Shown: piece after piece, positions 1 through 14,100 of the stretch
Numbering within the stretch: the first letter of the stretch is position 1
Layout of the letters: each line of letters opens with the position of its first letter
Origin: Membranipora membranacea
Taxonomy: Eukaryota > Bryozoa > Gymnolaemata > Cheilostomatida > Membraniporidae
Direction of reading: 5' to 3'
Length of the DNA: 64,000 bases
NCBI GenBank assembly: GCA_914767715.1
Contig: OU612070.1
Span: 26,958,025-27,022,024, forward strand
Translations under genes and position numbers: made by a program
Notes under the pieces: model-generated
What the model was told of the DNA's origin: nothing
Database searches by the model: none
Seen by the model: the letters and a program-made list of their open reading frames with translations, nothing else

Positions 1-1
1 G

Positions 2-250
2 ACGTTTTATAAAATTGTTAATAGTTTAGTCCCAATAATTGATACCAATCTGCTCCCCGAGAAATTAACTAGTGAAACTCGGCTTGCTAAAAGTTCTGGG
101 TTTAGACTATCCAAGGAAAATTTTAGATTTGCTTTAGCTAACTTCGGTGCTCAGAAGTTTAACGAATTACCCAATCATGTTAAGCTGAGTCAATCCCTTG
201 CTACATTCAAAAATGCCACTCGGAGCCACGTCCTCAAACTTCTCAATTAA
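2..250 (+). mobile_element. 3' end of a non-LTR retrotransposon reverse transcriptase ORF
   Basis: An open frame enters from the left edge and stops at 248-250. It contains the run FNELPNHVKL followed by SLATFKNATRSHVLKLLN just before the stop. This arrangement (F-N-x-L-P, then a short 'SL..FK..L+..L' tail) is what the extreme C terminus of jockey/CR1/RTE-type LINE ORF2 proteins looks like. The following 250 bases look like an element 3' UTR: non-coding, T-rich, with an AATAAA at about 490 and a short TA/A-rich tail by about 515. The catalytic domain lies outside the window. The clade cannot be decided from this piece. Confidence 0.7.
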
Positions 251-1797
251 TGAGTCAGTTCTTATCATTTCATTTTAGCCTACTGCTACATTGTTCTAAC
301 TTTTCTTTTCCTAGCTATTGTGTATCAACTTGTGTAATGTTTTACTGCTAATTAATGCCTGCGTGTACGTTGTAATTTTACCTGTCATTGTTCTTGATTT
401 TTAGTTACATGTCTTTTTAATTCTACACCATATTTTTATCAATTTTTCTGTTTTCTGGGTACAAGTCCTAAGGACTTATTCTTCTCCAGAATAAACATGG
501 AATATATATATAAAAAACTATTTCGGCTTCGATCTAGGTGGAGCCCTGCAGAAATCTCTATACTTCTCAAGATAGTGCAGCACATTCAGCAGTGATTTCT
601 GTATAATTGACAATGTCTCCATACAGAGGGATTTTGTAGTCATTGCCATTGCTACGGTATTTCATTTTCCAGTTTTGGAAATTATTAGTCACATGCTTCC
701 ATCCTTTTCCCTCTGGAGTTTCATCATTACATGTAGTTCCGTTTTCTCAGATGATGACGTGTTCTGGTTTGGTTTATTATAACAATCATTGTATCAACAG
801 GCGATAAGATTGGATTGGTACATGAAATGAACGTTTTAAATTCTGTTGTGAGCTGACATGTAGTATGGAACAAAGCTCTTTAAATGCTTTCCTGTCCTGC
901 ACTTTGTTGGGCAATAGATGGTATGTAGGCGAGAGGATACCTTTGCACAATTGGAAACAACACGACTAAAAAGAGGATGGTCTTCATCAGACGTAATTTT
1001 GTTAAAACAGTTTTAGACATCTCAGTAATAACTTCTTTTTTTTCACACTGCTGCTTCTGTGTATAGGTCGGGGAAGCAAAAGACATTCACTGTTGCCGCC
1101 GATATCACATTTATAAACTCAAAGAACCTTACCGGCATCGGCAAAATTAAGTTTGGCCACGGTAAAGGCCATTAGATTTCGACTACAGCACAGATATATT
1201 CTTCCTTGTGAAGCGACAATAAAATTAGCAATCCAATTTGAGCAGACTGGTTGTGTTCACTCGCAACTACGAATAATTTTAAGGTGCTGGTGCTTAGAAC
1301 TGGCTCATCCAGCAAAATATTTCTGATCTTGTGTTATAGGTATAGTGGTGACGGAAGTTCTGAGGGTAGGCTAAATGACTGTATTTATTTCAATGTTTAT
1401 TGGTTCATGATTGTCTCATATCATAAAAAGTTCTGGTTCTGGAGACAAATTATTAATAACATCTCGTGCGGAAAGGTCTTTTACATACACTCACCAACTT
1501 TCTTTGTGTTTGAATAATAAGGGGCTGGACAGGGGCTGATATCATGCCCAGCATCCCTTGACTTTTCACATTTTTTCGTTGATGGATATATAGTAAACTA
1601 TGGCTCACAGCACAAACTAATTACCTCATGTCGCTATTTAAGTGGGACAGTATTGAATGCTATTGGCCTGTCTAGGTAATATATTAAGTCTACGGCAGAC
1701 ACTCAAAGATTATACAGTTATCATTTGGAGTGATTAGCGATTAATTTTGTTTTGTATCAGTAAGTTAAAGAATAAAAAATTTCAGTTATCAGCAAAC

Positions 1798-1818
1798 ATA
1801 TATATATATATATATATG
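1798..1818. repeat. (TA)n microsatellite
   Basis: About ten consecutive TA dinucleotides in non-coding DNA. Confidence 0.9.
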
Positions 1819-2601
1819 TGGCAATTATGTGCCTGGATAAGCAATTTAACGCGATATGATTTGGTCATACGATCATCAGATCCATGTTTTTGCAAGTCAA
1901 CTTCATTGTCAGGGTTATCGTAACATATGCATGAGTTTTAATTATAGAGTGCAAGCAGTGATGATTGGCATCATCAAAAAAATCAATCTGGAAAATTTCG
2001 GCAGCAATGGGAGCTTTGCCAAGTCGGTGCATTTTTTTCGCAGTATCGGGATTACTTTTTCTTTTGCAAGTGGTAATAGCAGGCGGAAGGTTAATTAAAT
2101 CTATAACAAAACAGCGTTGCAGTACATTTAACTATAATAATATAAAGCAATAAGAAAGTTCATCATTTCACCCTTTGTGTAAATATCACAAGGGGTAATC
2201 TTGTATAGAAAATGCAACCAGATCTACTTTGGAAATTCAGATAGAAATGGTGCTAGCTGCTTCAACACCTGTGAAGTGTTCACTTGTCCTGATACCACTC
2301 CTGTAGCTCTGTCTCTTTCCCCACAGGTGAACCTGAATGTTGCACATCTTCGAGACATCTGCTTATATCTTCGCCTTGTACAGATTCTCACCTACAACAA
2401 AGGGAATAGCTTTACTTGTGATACCACTATTAGGGGTATTGAGTTGACTTTGTTGTACGATGAATTAACCTGCTGCTTATTTACACACAAAATATAGTGA
2501 ATAATGATTTACATCAGACATATCATTATTTTATATGAAGTTATCAGCTCCAGTGGAGAAATATTTTAACTGTCATCTCTTAGATAGGGTATCTCTCATG
2601 T

Positions 2602-3058
2602 TACTCCTTATCTTTATTCAGAATCTAAAGATTGTTCACTTTTTTAATCTTTCAAAATTTCAAAACGAAAGTATTAATAATGTTATGACAATGAAATCCG
2701 TTGGCCTGGTGAAAGACTTCAAAATTAATCCTAATTGATAACACCATAGACAAAACACACAACACTAGACTCTGGACACTGTGTAGTAAATATCCTATCA
2801 AAAATTGCCATACAAACATACTTGGCTCAATTAAATCGATGCATAAACTAGTCCAACGCACAAGATAATCTTGTAAAATTGTATGGTGAAAGATTGATTC
2901 TCACAATGCAATTCTACTCCTTATCTTTATTCAGAATCTAAAGATTGTTCACTGTTTTAATCTTTCAAAGTTTCAAAATGAATGTATTAATAATGTTATG
3001 ACAATGAAATCCGTTGGCCTGGTGAAAGACTTCAAAATTAATCCTAATTGATAACACA
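2602..3058. repeat. Pair of direct repeats, 143 bp each
   Basis: The block at 2602-2744 recurs at 2915-3058 in the same orientation with only a few changes. Both start TACTCCTTATCTTTATTCAG and both end CTAATTGATAACAC. The 170 bases between them are unrelated. No coding potential is shared, so this looks like a local segmental duplication or two copies of a short dispersed repeat. Confidence 0.85.
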
Positions 3059-4520
3059 CACAAAATGTTGTACCAACATCATCTCTAGTAAAAGCCAATA
3101 TAAGAAAGGTCACATAACAGAGTCATACTATGGCACAATTAGAGGGGACTACAGTAAATGAAGAGTATCCAGATAAGGGAGTGGAGGTATGACCACTTGC
3201 TTAGTTTTGCTTTTTTTTTGGGTTTCTCTATCCACATGATAGATGAAGTCTAAACCCAAAATCTAACAACGTTACGCCACAACGTATCGTCATTACCACG
3301 ACACTGAATTTCAGCAACCTATTGTCAATATCGTCCATGTAAAAATAAATTGCAAGTTCTTGGAACAAACGATGCAGTCAAACATGAAGACTACCCTTAT
3401 ATCATGCAGTCATAACAACAATAATGTTCAATGTTTGACATGAATCGAAAACAAATGGCATTCAAATTCACATACTGATAGCTCAAACCATCAGTGTTGG
3501 CAGTGCTGTAAAGAAAGTGAGCAGTGTCAATTGTTGCCCAAGGTAGACAAATGTGATTACCCTAGTACCCTCATTAACCCAGTGTGCGAACCAGAATTGA
3601 TGAAAAAAAAATGATGTACCAGTTGCCAATTTTGAATTTTCGTACGTCTAAACTGGTCAAAATTTTCACAAAAATGCACTTTGACCTGACGAAACGAGAC
3701 GTAAAAATATGTGAAAAACCGTACTGAGACTGAAATAATTTTTCCGATAGGGGCATCCTCCAAAGCCTTTGGTGAGGGTAATAAGCATTGATTTTTGAAC
3801 CAAATAAAACTTTTGTGTTGGAGAAGGAGTATAATAGGATGCCTATCATGCAGTCTTCAAGAGGCAGATTGTAAACTCAATATTCATTTTGCCCCGCTAA
3901 CTTCAAATAAAATATAAATGTTGAGTGATCAATTGCATGGGAATTACCTACAACCATATAACTTTTGTATATTCAAAAGTTTTGGGAACTGGCGTTATAA
4001 TATAAGCCTCTGAAATCCAGTCATTTTAGGAAGTGTGTTTACAATAGTTGGCTGGCTCGTTAATTCCTGTCTTTTATTATAGGACTTTCCTTCTTTAGTA
4101 CTTGAAATCCATGTCAAGGCTTGTTACTACGATTAATTATCACAAGTTTATTTTATTGGGACTACTTTGCGCTGACAATCCTGGTTTGATACGAATAAAT
4201 GGTTGTGAGGTGACTGAGCAAGTTAAGCTATTGGCAGCTCCTATTCTTTTGCATGGGTACCAGTGGCTTAAATTTTATATATTGCAATTAAAACCATAAG
4301 AATTTGAATTTAAGAAAATTGGGGGTTTGAAATTTGCTAAACAAGGAATAGCTACAATTAGAATAAAAAATCTAAAAATTCGGACCAGTAGTTCTCAAGT
4401 TAGTATACTGAGCAATGACCTTAAGTAACCTACTGAACATGTTTGCAAACAGCAATATGAGCTGACATCACTGCAACAGTTTGGCTGGGGAAGAGGACCA
4501 AAAGATGACATATTGGATCA

Positions 4521-5079
4521 CTGGGGCTGGTTTCAATGAGGATTCGGCTAAAAGTCGATTGAAATTTATTTCGCAGACATTAAGCTGAGCTTTAGCCAGA
4601 TTTTAGCAACCACTTAATCATGTTTCAATTAGTCCATGCTATAACTCAGCTATAATTCAGCTAAGTAGGTTGGTATTCATATTTGAGGAATCTCACATTT
4701 TCACTAAACACGACAGCGTTTATGTATCTGTGAATTTTTATGTCTATTGTGACAATAGACATAAAACATATAAACAACAACTCATCAAAGTGTAATCAAT
4801 CTGCAATGACAACAGTATTGTCATTGCAGATTGATTACACTTTGATGAGTTGTTGTTTATATTATTCAATCGATAAGCATATGTTACATATGAAACAGCA
4901 TGTGGCTGAGTGATAGCAGCCTGAAACAGAACAGCCACAATTCGGCTAGACATCAGCTAAGTGTGTGCTAAATTTATGCTAATTGAAACTTGATTTGGTG
5001 AGTGACTGAGCTTTAGCTGGCCTTACCCGTTTAAGCACGGTTAGAGGCCAGCTAAATCTCTAATTGAAACCAGCCCCTG
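4521..5079. mobile_element. MITE-like element with 17-bp terminal inverted repeats
   Basis: The left end CTGGGGCTGGTTTCAAT (4521-4537) matches the complement of the right end ATTGAAACCAGCCCCTG (5063-5079) at 16 of 17 positions. Subterminal pieces also resemble each other (GCTTTAGC and GGCCAGCTAAA motifs occur near both ends). There is no transposase frame inside, so it is non-autonomous. I could not identify a convincing target-site duplication. A perfect snap-back hairpin is nested inside at 4768-4862. Confidence 0.65.
4768..4862. repeat. Perfect 45-bp inverted repeat with 5-base loop
   Basis: Bases 4768-4812 are the exact reverse complement of 4818-4862, separated by CAGTA. No mismatch is seen over 45 bp. 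This would extrude as a cruciform or be transcribed as a strong hairpin. Confidence 0.95.
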
Positions 5080-5166
5080 CGCGATCGTAATCATGTACCT
5101 AGAATCATTTGTTATCATACTCTGAGAGTCTGTGACTCTGTATTAGTCATATCAACTCTGCCTTTC

Positions 5167-8100
5167 TTAACGTACCTTTAGATCTAGTGGAGACACACTT
5201 TCAAGGTTCCATTGCATAGGAGTCTTACAGTTCAACCCATCAGAAGTCAAAGCCGTCAGTCTCATTGTGAAAGTTGGTTGTCGGACATACCATACTGATA
5301 TCCTGAATGCAGTTGTTGTTGGAAGTGGGACCGATGTCGATGTCCTAGTTGTTGGTGTTGTGGTAGTTGTTGGTGAAGTAGTGGTGGTTGGTGTTGTGGT
5401 AGTTGTTGGTGTTGTGGTAGTTGTTGGTGTTGTGGTTGTTGTTGGTGTAGTAGTGGTGGTTGGTGTTATGGTTGTTGTTGGTGTAGTAGTGGTGGTTGGT
5501 GTTGTGGTAGATGTTGGTGATGTAGTAGTTGTTGGTGTTGTGGTAGTTGTTGGTGTTGTGGAAGTGGTTGGTGTTTCGGTTGTTGTTGGTGTTGTTGTGG
5601 TTGTTGGCGTTGTCGTAGTTGTTGATGTTGTCGTAGTTGTTGGTGTTGTGGTAGTTGTTGGTGAAGTAGTGGTGGTTGGTGTTGTGGTAGTTGTTGGTGT
5701 TGTTGTAGTTGTTGGTGTTGTGGTTGTTGTTGGTGTAGTAGTAGTGGTTGGTGTTATGGTTGTTGTTGGTGTGGTAGTGGTGGTTGGTGTTGTGGTAATT
5801 GTTGGTGATGTAGTAGTTGTTGGTGTTGTGGTAGTTGTTGGTGTTGTAGTAGTGGTTGGTGTTGGTGTTGTGGTTGTTGTTGGTGTTGTTGTGGTTGTTG
5901 GCGTTGTCGTAGTTGTTGGCGTTGTCGTAGTTGTTGGTGTTGTGGTAGTTGTTGGTGTTGTGGTAGTTGTTGTTGTTGTGGTAGTTGTTGGTGTTGTGGT
6001 AGTTGTTGGGGTTGTTGTAGTTGTTGGTGTTGTGGTTGTTGTCGGTGTTGTCGTAGTTGTTGGCGTTGTCGTAGTTGTTGGTGTTGTGGTTGTTGTCGGT
6101 GTTGTTGTAGTTGTTGGAGTTGTTGTGGTTGTTGGTGTTGGTTGTTCACAGGAAAAACCTTCTGCGGGTCCAACCTCATTACAACAAGTTTCACAACAAT
6201 ACTGTCCATTTGTGCTTCCACACCATATATCAGGGGTACACCATGATTGTGAATCGCCATACGCACAGTCTGGACCAAGCCATGGCTTTGCATGCACTTG
6301 GCATCCAAAACAACAGTTGTCACGGACATACTCTTGACTACCACACCAGTTTGCACTCACTGTTTCACAGGTGAAGTCCTGATTGGAATAGACCTGGCCT
6401 CTCAAATCTCCCAATGGACATTGTGCTGAAAATAAAAGGTTGTGATAGATCAGACACAGTTGTCAGGATTTTCCGACCTACAGATCAGAAATTGATTAAC
6501 GTTTTAGTTAAGAGCTCGCTGGATCATTGTCAAATGTATTTCGCCATTTCATCTAGTACCATAAAGCCAGTTTTGGAAGTTTGTATCACTCCCATGCCTC
6601 TACCCATACCCATACCAGATTTCAACTATTATTTGATAGCGCAAATCAATTATGTTCACTCAGATGATTTGTCGGGTCATGATAAACAAGATATAGTAGC
6701 ACCTCCCCATATTTAGTATCATATTGAAAGTCTCAGTCTAATGAAGAGCACCATGGCAACCTTTTGAATAGCCTATGGACACATTATTTTAAAACGATAA
6801 GCTTTACTAAAAATGAAAATTTTTCACAACCACTATCAGGTTATTCCTCTTTATTGCTCTTTAACATAACGAGGGGTTAGCCTTAGTGTCATGGTGTTCC
6901 TTACAAGTCTGAGGCCTTTAATATGATACCAAATAAAGGGAGGTGCAACAACAGCTTTAATGATTGCACACCATAGATATAAAACAGTACTGTTTTTAAA
7001 TCTATGTTGCAGTCCCATCACCAGTTCACAACGTAGGACTCAATACTTATGGTATCACTTACAGTGAGCTGCTGGTGCCTCTTCGTCCGCAACACACTCG
7101 TCTTCTAAACACCACTAGAAACAAGCAAAGAGAATTGTATCACACATCGGATATTATGGTATTGCTATGGTATTGGTCTCATATTGGAAAAACGGCATAA
7201 AATATGCAGGTCAATGCTGTTGATGATAATGTTGCACTTAATTTAATGTTATTTTAGCAGAGTCCTCTGTCGCATTATATCTGAGGTAAACAGTTTTCCT
7301 ACAAAGAGGTGAAGGTCAATTATCTCAGGCAAATTTACAAATGGGGGACAGTTACTATTATAGACTGGCCGGTCTATTTCACTATCAACAATTGCTATCC
7401 CCCTTCATATAGTGGTCAGATCTTTACCAAATATGCCAGTTTATGCGAGCGAAGGCAGTGTAAATGATTGACAAATGCAGACAATTTGTAAAAAATCGCA
7501 TGAATTTCAAGTTTCTCAACTACATCAACCTTGTATGAAGTGAAATGATGTCTACCTCATCAAAAATGTATGATTAATAACTATACCTTTCCATCCCCAC
7601 AGGTTGTATAAGGATAGGCACCTCCACGAGAGCTAGTCTGCCCAGTGTTCAGATTGATACACCACATTCGATGGCAAATTTCCAACGGACTGTCAGAACC
7701 CTATAAACCAATATGAAGTAAGTAAGTAAGGTGTAGGTCAATATTGAAATAATCAGGTGGAAACTAGCTCAAAAGCTAGCTGTCACTGGTACTCTGACAT
7801 CATTCGGAGATTGCCGGTGACAATATGCACCTAATTTAGATCCATTAAATCGTAGAGTATGACACCAGAGATAGCATGATTATGTTAGTATTTGTATATG
7901 TATGCCCAATGTGAGCCCTTCAACTGGCCTTTTCACATCCTAAAGCAAGGTTACAGGTCACAGGTCACAGGTCACAGGTCACAGGTCACAGGAACTGTTA
8001 CTTCTTATTTATTTACCGCTTTGAAAGCAAACTGGTCACCATGTAGTATTCTACACTGATCATCAGGAGAAATGATTTGCCCGATTCTCGAATCAATATA

Positions 8101-11100
8101 TTTTGCCTCCCATCCTGCATAATAAGCTCCAGTATTTGCCATGCAGTTCCTACAAATAACACAACACATCAAAACCCATTTGACAGTTTGATGTTTTGAG
8201 TAAAAAAGAGATGGGATTTCATTTATCAGTTAGCAAACACATTGGCTGCTCTTTGATGAGTAACACTAATTTTACAATCATCGAGTCATTTCTCTTTATA
8301 GAATAATATAATCATTCACCCATCCTCAAACTTGTTAAAATTTTTTGATTTATTAGAAAATGTTGTAATTAACTATTGATTGTTACTATCGTATCAAACT
8401 ACCAAATTATAATCTTATCTAAAGGCTGACCAAATTCAATGCAATTTATAAAAAAAACTACACCATTGTCTTTTCGAATTTCCTCCTGTTTTTTTGTTTC
8501 TATTGATTTTCAACACATTTCTAACAGAAGCATATAATATATAATATATATAGCTTACGGGGTAGGAAGTGAGTCAATGTGTGCTTCGAAATCTGTGACA
8601 GATAGAGAAGAGAACTGCCAGTTGTGACCTCTAGTATTGTCTGATGTGATGCCGCTACTAGCTGCCATCACGTAATCACCTGAACTGTCATGACCTGCTC
8701 CGAGGCTGCAAGCGAGAAGAAGATTTAAAAAAAAATGTTTACTACTTCATTGGCAAAATTTCCATTCTCAAAGAATGTTTTACGATATGAGCCCTGAAAA
8801 AAAAATACATCAATAGTAGATTGACAGAAAATCTATTTTCATGTTATTATAATGGATAATGAGGGCGTAAGCCAATAATTGTGTTGGACAAAGAGAAATT
8901 TGTGAAAGATATTGATGGACAGTAACTTTTACGTATGACATAATCAATGTGTGAGGAGCTAAATGAGTCACATCATTTTTTCTCAGTACATTAATTTTAA
9001 TTAATTTTTGAATTCTTTTTGGCATAACTTTCGTTCAGTGAGAATGGTTTCTAAAATCAACCATTGAAAAAAAACAACTCTCAATCAAGACGAAGAAAAT
9101 ATGGTAATTAATTTTCATCTTGACGATGTTCTCCCATCTATGTCTGTTAAATTGATCAATATAGGTCGCTGAATCACTGAATACGTACTTGTGCCCCAGT
9201 TCATGAGCAAGGACAGTAGATGACGTGTACTCGTTGATTGAAGCCGGGCTGTTCCCACAGACCCCTCCGACATATGCATAGCCCGCTGTGGAGAGGCTTG
9301 AGCTGTAAAGATCCAAGCTGCGAAAGAAAAAAAGATGAAGATGAAAAGCTATCTGCATGCGCTGGGATTATTATAGAGTTTTCGAAATATGTTCGGAATG
9401 TGTAAAACAACTTAGTGGTCCGAGAAACATTATAATCCAATATAAGGAGATGTCTGAGGGGGGTGTAACTCATATTAAAGTCAAAGTCAAAACACAGCAG
9501 CAGCTTAAAACGTATGTGACGACAATTACACATATTGGGAGAAAACAATCATAAGATATAGCCACCCCTAATACTCATTGTATGATATTCCGAGAAGTAT
9601 ACAGTGCTCAACTTGTTATTGAGCACTTCATTTGCATCCGGCAACAGAATGTTTAGGACCTGAACTCCAAATAGGGAAAAGTGCAGCAACTCATGTTTCT
9701 ACAGGTTATGTGTCAGACTCATTCACATCAAAAGAGAGAACAAGCCTCTTACATTTTTCAAACCTGAATGGCGCCACATTCTAAGAGGTAAATTGCATTC
9801 TGATCAATGGACTTATATATTCAATAACCTGGTCATGAGCATATAGTGGTCAGCGTCAGAAGGGAGGTCGTCTATGTTATCGTTATACCAGTCTCTGACG
9901 TTACCCAGACCTTCGCTAGCGCTCATATACAAATTCTGAGCGTCTGATGGAGGGTATGTCCATGGTGACTCCGAAGTCGTCTGTGAAACAGAAACCGTTC
10001 ATTTCCTTTAATTTTTAATTTTCCTTTTTCGTGCAATTTTGTTTCTCAATGAATTCAGTTTAAAGATAAGCAGTTCAATTGAGATCGCTTTTATAATGTA
10101 GGAGTTATCTTACCCTTGCTATATGAAGATAAGAAAATTTTGTGCTAATTGTACCAAACGATGCAGAGTCTATGTTTCTGTAGCGGACATCAACCTGCAA
10201 CGACAATTGATAGCAGCTTATCTTATGCATCCAATTGAAAAAAAATTGGTAAAGTATAGTGCTCCGTGAAGTACATGCTAATACTTTGCAGTAAAAATAA
10301 TTTTGTAAATTAACACTATTAGCTAGACTCGAAATGACTGAATTCAACATCTTCTTTAATTCAACGATTAAAATGATATATACTTATGGATGGGTTTTTC
10401 GATGTTTTGAATATTTTATTGGTACCTCTGCAGCTTTGTGACCAATAACAAACAGAATATAATCATCAATCCCGGCAGGCCAGTTAGAGTTCTCAGCATC
10501 CTCACTCAATCTATCAAACAGAATAAATTGTGAGAAGAGGATTTCAATGTCACTTCTTTCGGCTGCTTGCCAAAAAAGAGAAAGGTTCAAATTAATTCAG
10601 GTCAACTGCCTTTTAACTCAGAGACATATCACGACTATAATAACTTCGATAAAAAATGATTAAGTTATCAATAATATTATTATCAAAAAGAAAACCTAAC
10701 ACTGAATTATCAACTTACGTTTGATATAAATACCAGTCGACAATGATGTAAAGTTGCACTGTAAGGTCTGTATCCTGCAGGTTTGCTGATCGTTTTACCC
10801 TTGACGAGTCACTGCTGTTTTTACTCCAGAAGTGTGAGTGTTCAGCCTTCCATTGCTCTTTCTTCTTATCAGCTGCTTGCAGCACCTTCCAGTCACTGCT
10901 TCCTTCCGGTGGATCTGATCAAAGAGTTTTGATATAGAATAATGAATTTATCCAATTGTTGGTTCTGATCCACAGTTTCCCATTCATTCTTCCCTTTCAT
11001 TCAACACTCTCTTCACTGCCTTCGATTGAGAGACAGCTGATTTCCAAAAAATTATAAGCTGAAGTCTCTCAATGAACGTGAACAAGTAGGTCATTGGTCA

Positions 11101-14100
11101 ATGATGTCATGCCCTGATAATACTTTGATTGTTCATTGATTGAAAAATTGACATAGAAAATGTTTTTCTGTTGGTGAATACCTCCTCTGATAGTCATATA
11201 ACAGGCTACATACTTAAGATTGGGCGGTGAAAATTTGTTGCCTAAAGGGCGAGGCCGCTATTTATGCACCAGTTTGCTCTCTCTTTGCAGGCAGGTTGGA
11301 GCACACCTCGGGGCTGACCAAATGGCCCAGTAGTCGATGAAGAGCAGTGGGATTTGAACCTTCTGGCTCCCTTACCAACTGTGCCACCTCCGAAACCTAC
11401 TACGTTCATAAATCTCATTATTATGAGCGCATTCTGTACTCCAGGATCCCAAATAAAAGTGAGTTTGACAGACAACTTACACTCGTAGTCAACATTATCT
11501 GGTGCGATGTCCCTTCTTTGTAAAATGATGTGGTCCCCATTATGAGCTGAGCCAACACTTCTCTTGTGAATCTTCGAATTAAAAGGTTCCACGTCATACC
11601 AATCATTGTCATGAAGAAAATTAGCTTTCTGCAAATACGAAAGGCCGGTAATAGATATTGGATACCTTCATCTTGCAAAGAGGAGAACGATAACAAGCCA
11701 AGGTGCAAGCCGCAACTACACGATTAGAATATAAGTTCAGAAAAAATAGCATCAGACAATTTATTTAACCATTAAACCTTTATAACTACTAACACAACTA
11801 TGGCTCTTCAGTATTCCTATGACACCGTCCAGCAGCAACACAATTGAGGCTTTGTGATGGTCTTATTATAACAATGCATTTTTGGGAGCAACTTATGTAT
11901 TTGACCTATTGATTTATAATTGAATAATCAAATTGTATCATCCCCTATCCTGTCCTTCAAAGTATTAGTGAGTTTACAGATGACATTGACCACATACTCC
12001 TTCAGATGACATTGACCACATACTCCTTGCATTGACTAGATAATATAATATAAGGTTGACCGATTTGACTTGATCTCAATACTAGTATTGCTAGAACATT
12101 AGTGGTTTCATGAATGATATATACTACTTGTTAACCTACAGATTTATAGTGTAATGACCTGTCGTCTTTTTTGATGATGCTCAACAGGAGTATCGTTTAT
12201 CTTTTAAAAGATCATTTGAAATGTTAAAAAAATAAAAAGGTCAATGCCTTCTAGCATTGATGTAAACCAAATTTGATCCTGAAGCTCAGAGAAGCGATTG
12301 ACCTCACAAAAATCCTGCTAAGAAACTTACAATAGAGGACTGCTGATCTTCAGTGAACTTTGTCAATGAGAATGTGGCACTGTTCTCCAGATCGTGATAA
12401 AATGTAGTGTGCTACAAGAAATTGAGAATATAATGGTATGAACTTTATTTGCTTTTCAAGGCCCTTTCCGGGCTAATGCTGAATGAATATGCTTACAGTA
12501 TTTTTTGACCAAACATGTATTGGACTGCCAATTGTGCCAAATCCTATTTTCAATTTTTTTATGAATTATTTAAATGGCCTCTGATCTTTTTTTTCTATGC
12601 TATATTTTTATATGCTTCAATAACTAAACTAAACTATGTGGAATTAGATTCATAACATCATATTTAGCGCATCCCTTTACACAGTGGGATTGGTTGTTTG
12701 CCTGAATGAACATGCCATAATTATGGTTTTTCTCAACAGTAATTGTGTATTACAAAAACAGACAGTCCCAATTTGAAATTGCCTCAATTCGACAGACAAA
12801 TGGTCTCATCCAAAACCAACCAGATCAGCTCATAATCTATCCTGGTTGGTGAGAAACTCACTTCCATTTATGGCCTCGATACCCTGCAATACTGTGTGAG
12901 AAACCTTCACGTTGCTCGTTTTCTATTGTATGGGTATTGTATTGTATAGGTCTACGGACTGTATACTGATGTGGTACAGGAGAATTTGAGGTCGGATGCC
13001 CTTCTTGACCCCTTCATGGTCCGCCGGGAATCGAACACAGGTCTTCTCATTTGGAAGATCCATACCCTACCCATTGCACCACATCCACGGTCGATGAGGG
13101 TACAAGCTTATCAACTTCAGCTCCCCTCATAAAATATCAAATTAAGATTTTCTGTATCTTACTTTCAAGCAAATTCAATACAGATGCAATGCTACTTACC
13201 CTTAGCCGTTTGACACTGTCTAATTTTGGCTTTCCTTGCGCATCGTCAGAGAACATCACCACATTACTGTTAGCGTTTGGGCTCTGCTGCAAATTTAGAG
13301 TCCTGTTTGAGATGCGGCCTTGCACATCCTTCCATTGTAGTGATACAGAAAACTTTTCTGGCCTGTTCACAGGTAGACCGGAGTGGATCAGCACATACTC
13401 TACAAGAAAAAAGTATATTTCAACTACAAACCAGAATAATATTATTATTACTTAAAAGGGATACCATTTTTAAACATGGAGTCACAGAAATCTAAGGCTT
13501 GGTTCACATTATCCCAGATGACACTAGGATGCCATCCCAGATGCTTATCCCAGTCACATTATAACATTCATCCCAGATAGCCATCCCAGATAGGCATCCC
13601 AGTCAATATGAACGAGAAAATGACACAATCCCAGACTGTCTGGGTCTGTCTGGGATAGCATCAGGTAAGTTTGATGCCAATGCTATCCCAGTCGGATGGC
13701 ATAGTGTCATCTGGGACAATGTGAACCAAGTATAAGTCAATGGGGTATGTTGACTCATCCAGCTTCTTTTTTCTTCTCATATGATCAACAAAATACACAA
13801 CTCCGCATTTCACTTCTTCTCAATTTTGAATTACAGCTTTGTTTCAAATCAATTACGCAGGTGTCTGTGTTTCAAACTAGGCATAAAAAACATTCTCTAC
13901 TGATCTCCCTCCCCCTCCTCATCCATCCCAACTGATCCTATAAAAAAATACTGCTGATGAAAGGTAGAGTGTATCAGCTTTGTCTGCAAAATCTGAACCA
14001 GCCAATCATAAGATCATATTTTCTCAATTTTTTACACCATTTAACTTACCTGAGTTGGCTATTTGAGCAAGAGTCATCAGCATTAGAGCAAAATACATTA

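Larger units (their letters stand above)
516..4520. other. Intergenic stretch, no supported gene
   Basis: I see no exon chain here on either strand. Short open frames occur but lack family motifs or paired splice sites. The only structure noted is a (TA)n tract near 1798-1818, a duplicated 143-bp block (2602-2744 and 2915-3058), and general AT richness. A minus-strand frame at 880-1086 has an internal hydrophobic stretch (MKTILFLVVLFPIV) followed by a possible GT donor, but nothing links it to further exons. Confidence 0.5.

Noticed and set aside
880-1086. Minus-strand 68-aa frame with a hydrophobic stretch like a signal peptide
   Set aside because: The hydrophobic part is internal, no second exon or family motif was found, and the frame may be chance.
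2201-2497. Plus-strand 98-aa frame with several cysteines
   Set aside because: No domain spacing, signal peptide or splice partners were recognised.
5267-6337. Long plus-strand open frame of Val/Gly repeats
   Set aside because: It is the antisense of the Thr/Pro minisatellite; the minus frame is fixed by flanking Cys-rich exons and splice sites.
7952-7992. CACAGGT repeats as a CRISPR-like array
   Set aside because: Units are 7 bp with no spacers; this is an intronic microsatellite in an animal gene.
11242-11480. Extension of the minus-strand exon at 11481 into the adjoining frame
   Set aside because: The frame runs into a SINE; the GT donor at 11480 gives correct phase with the next exon.
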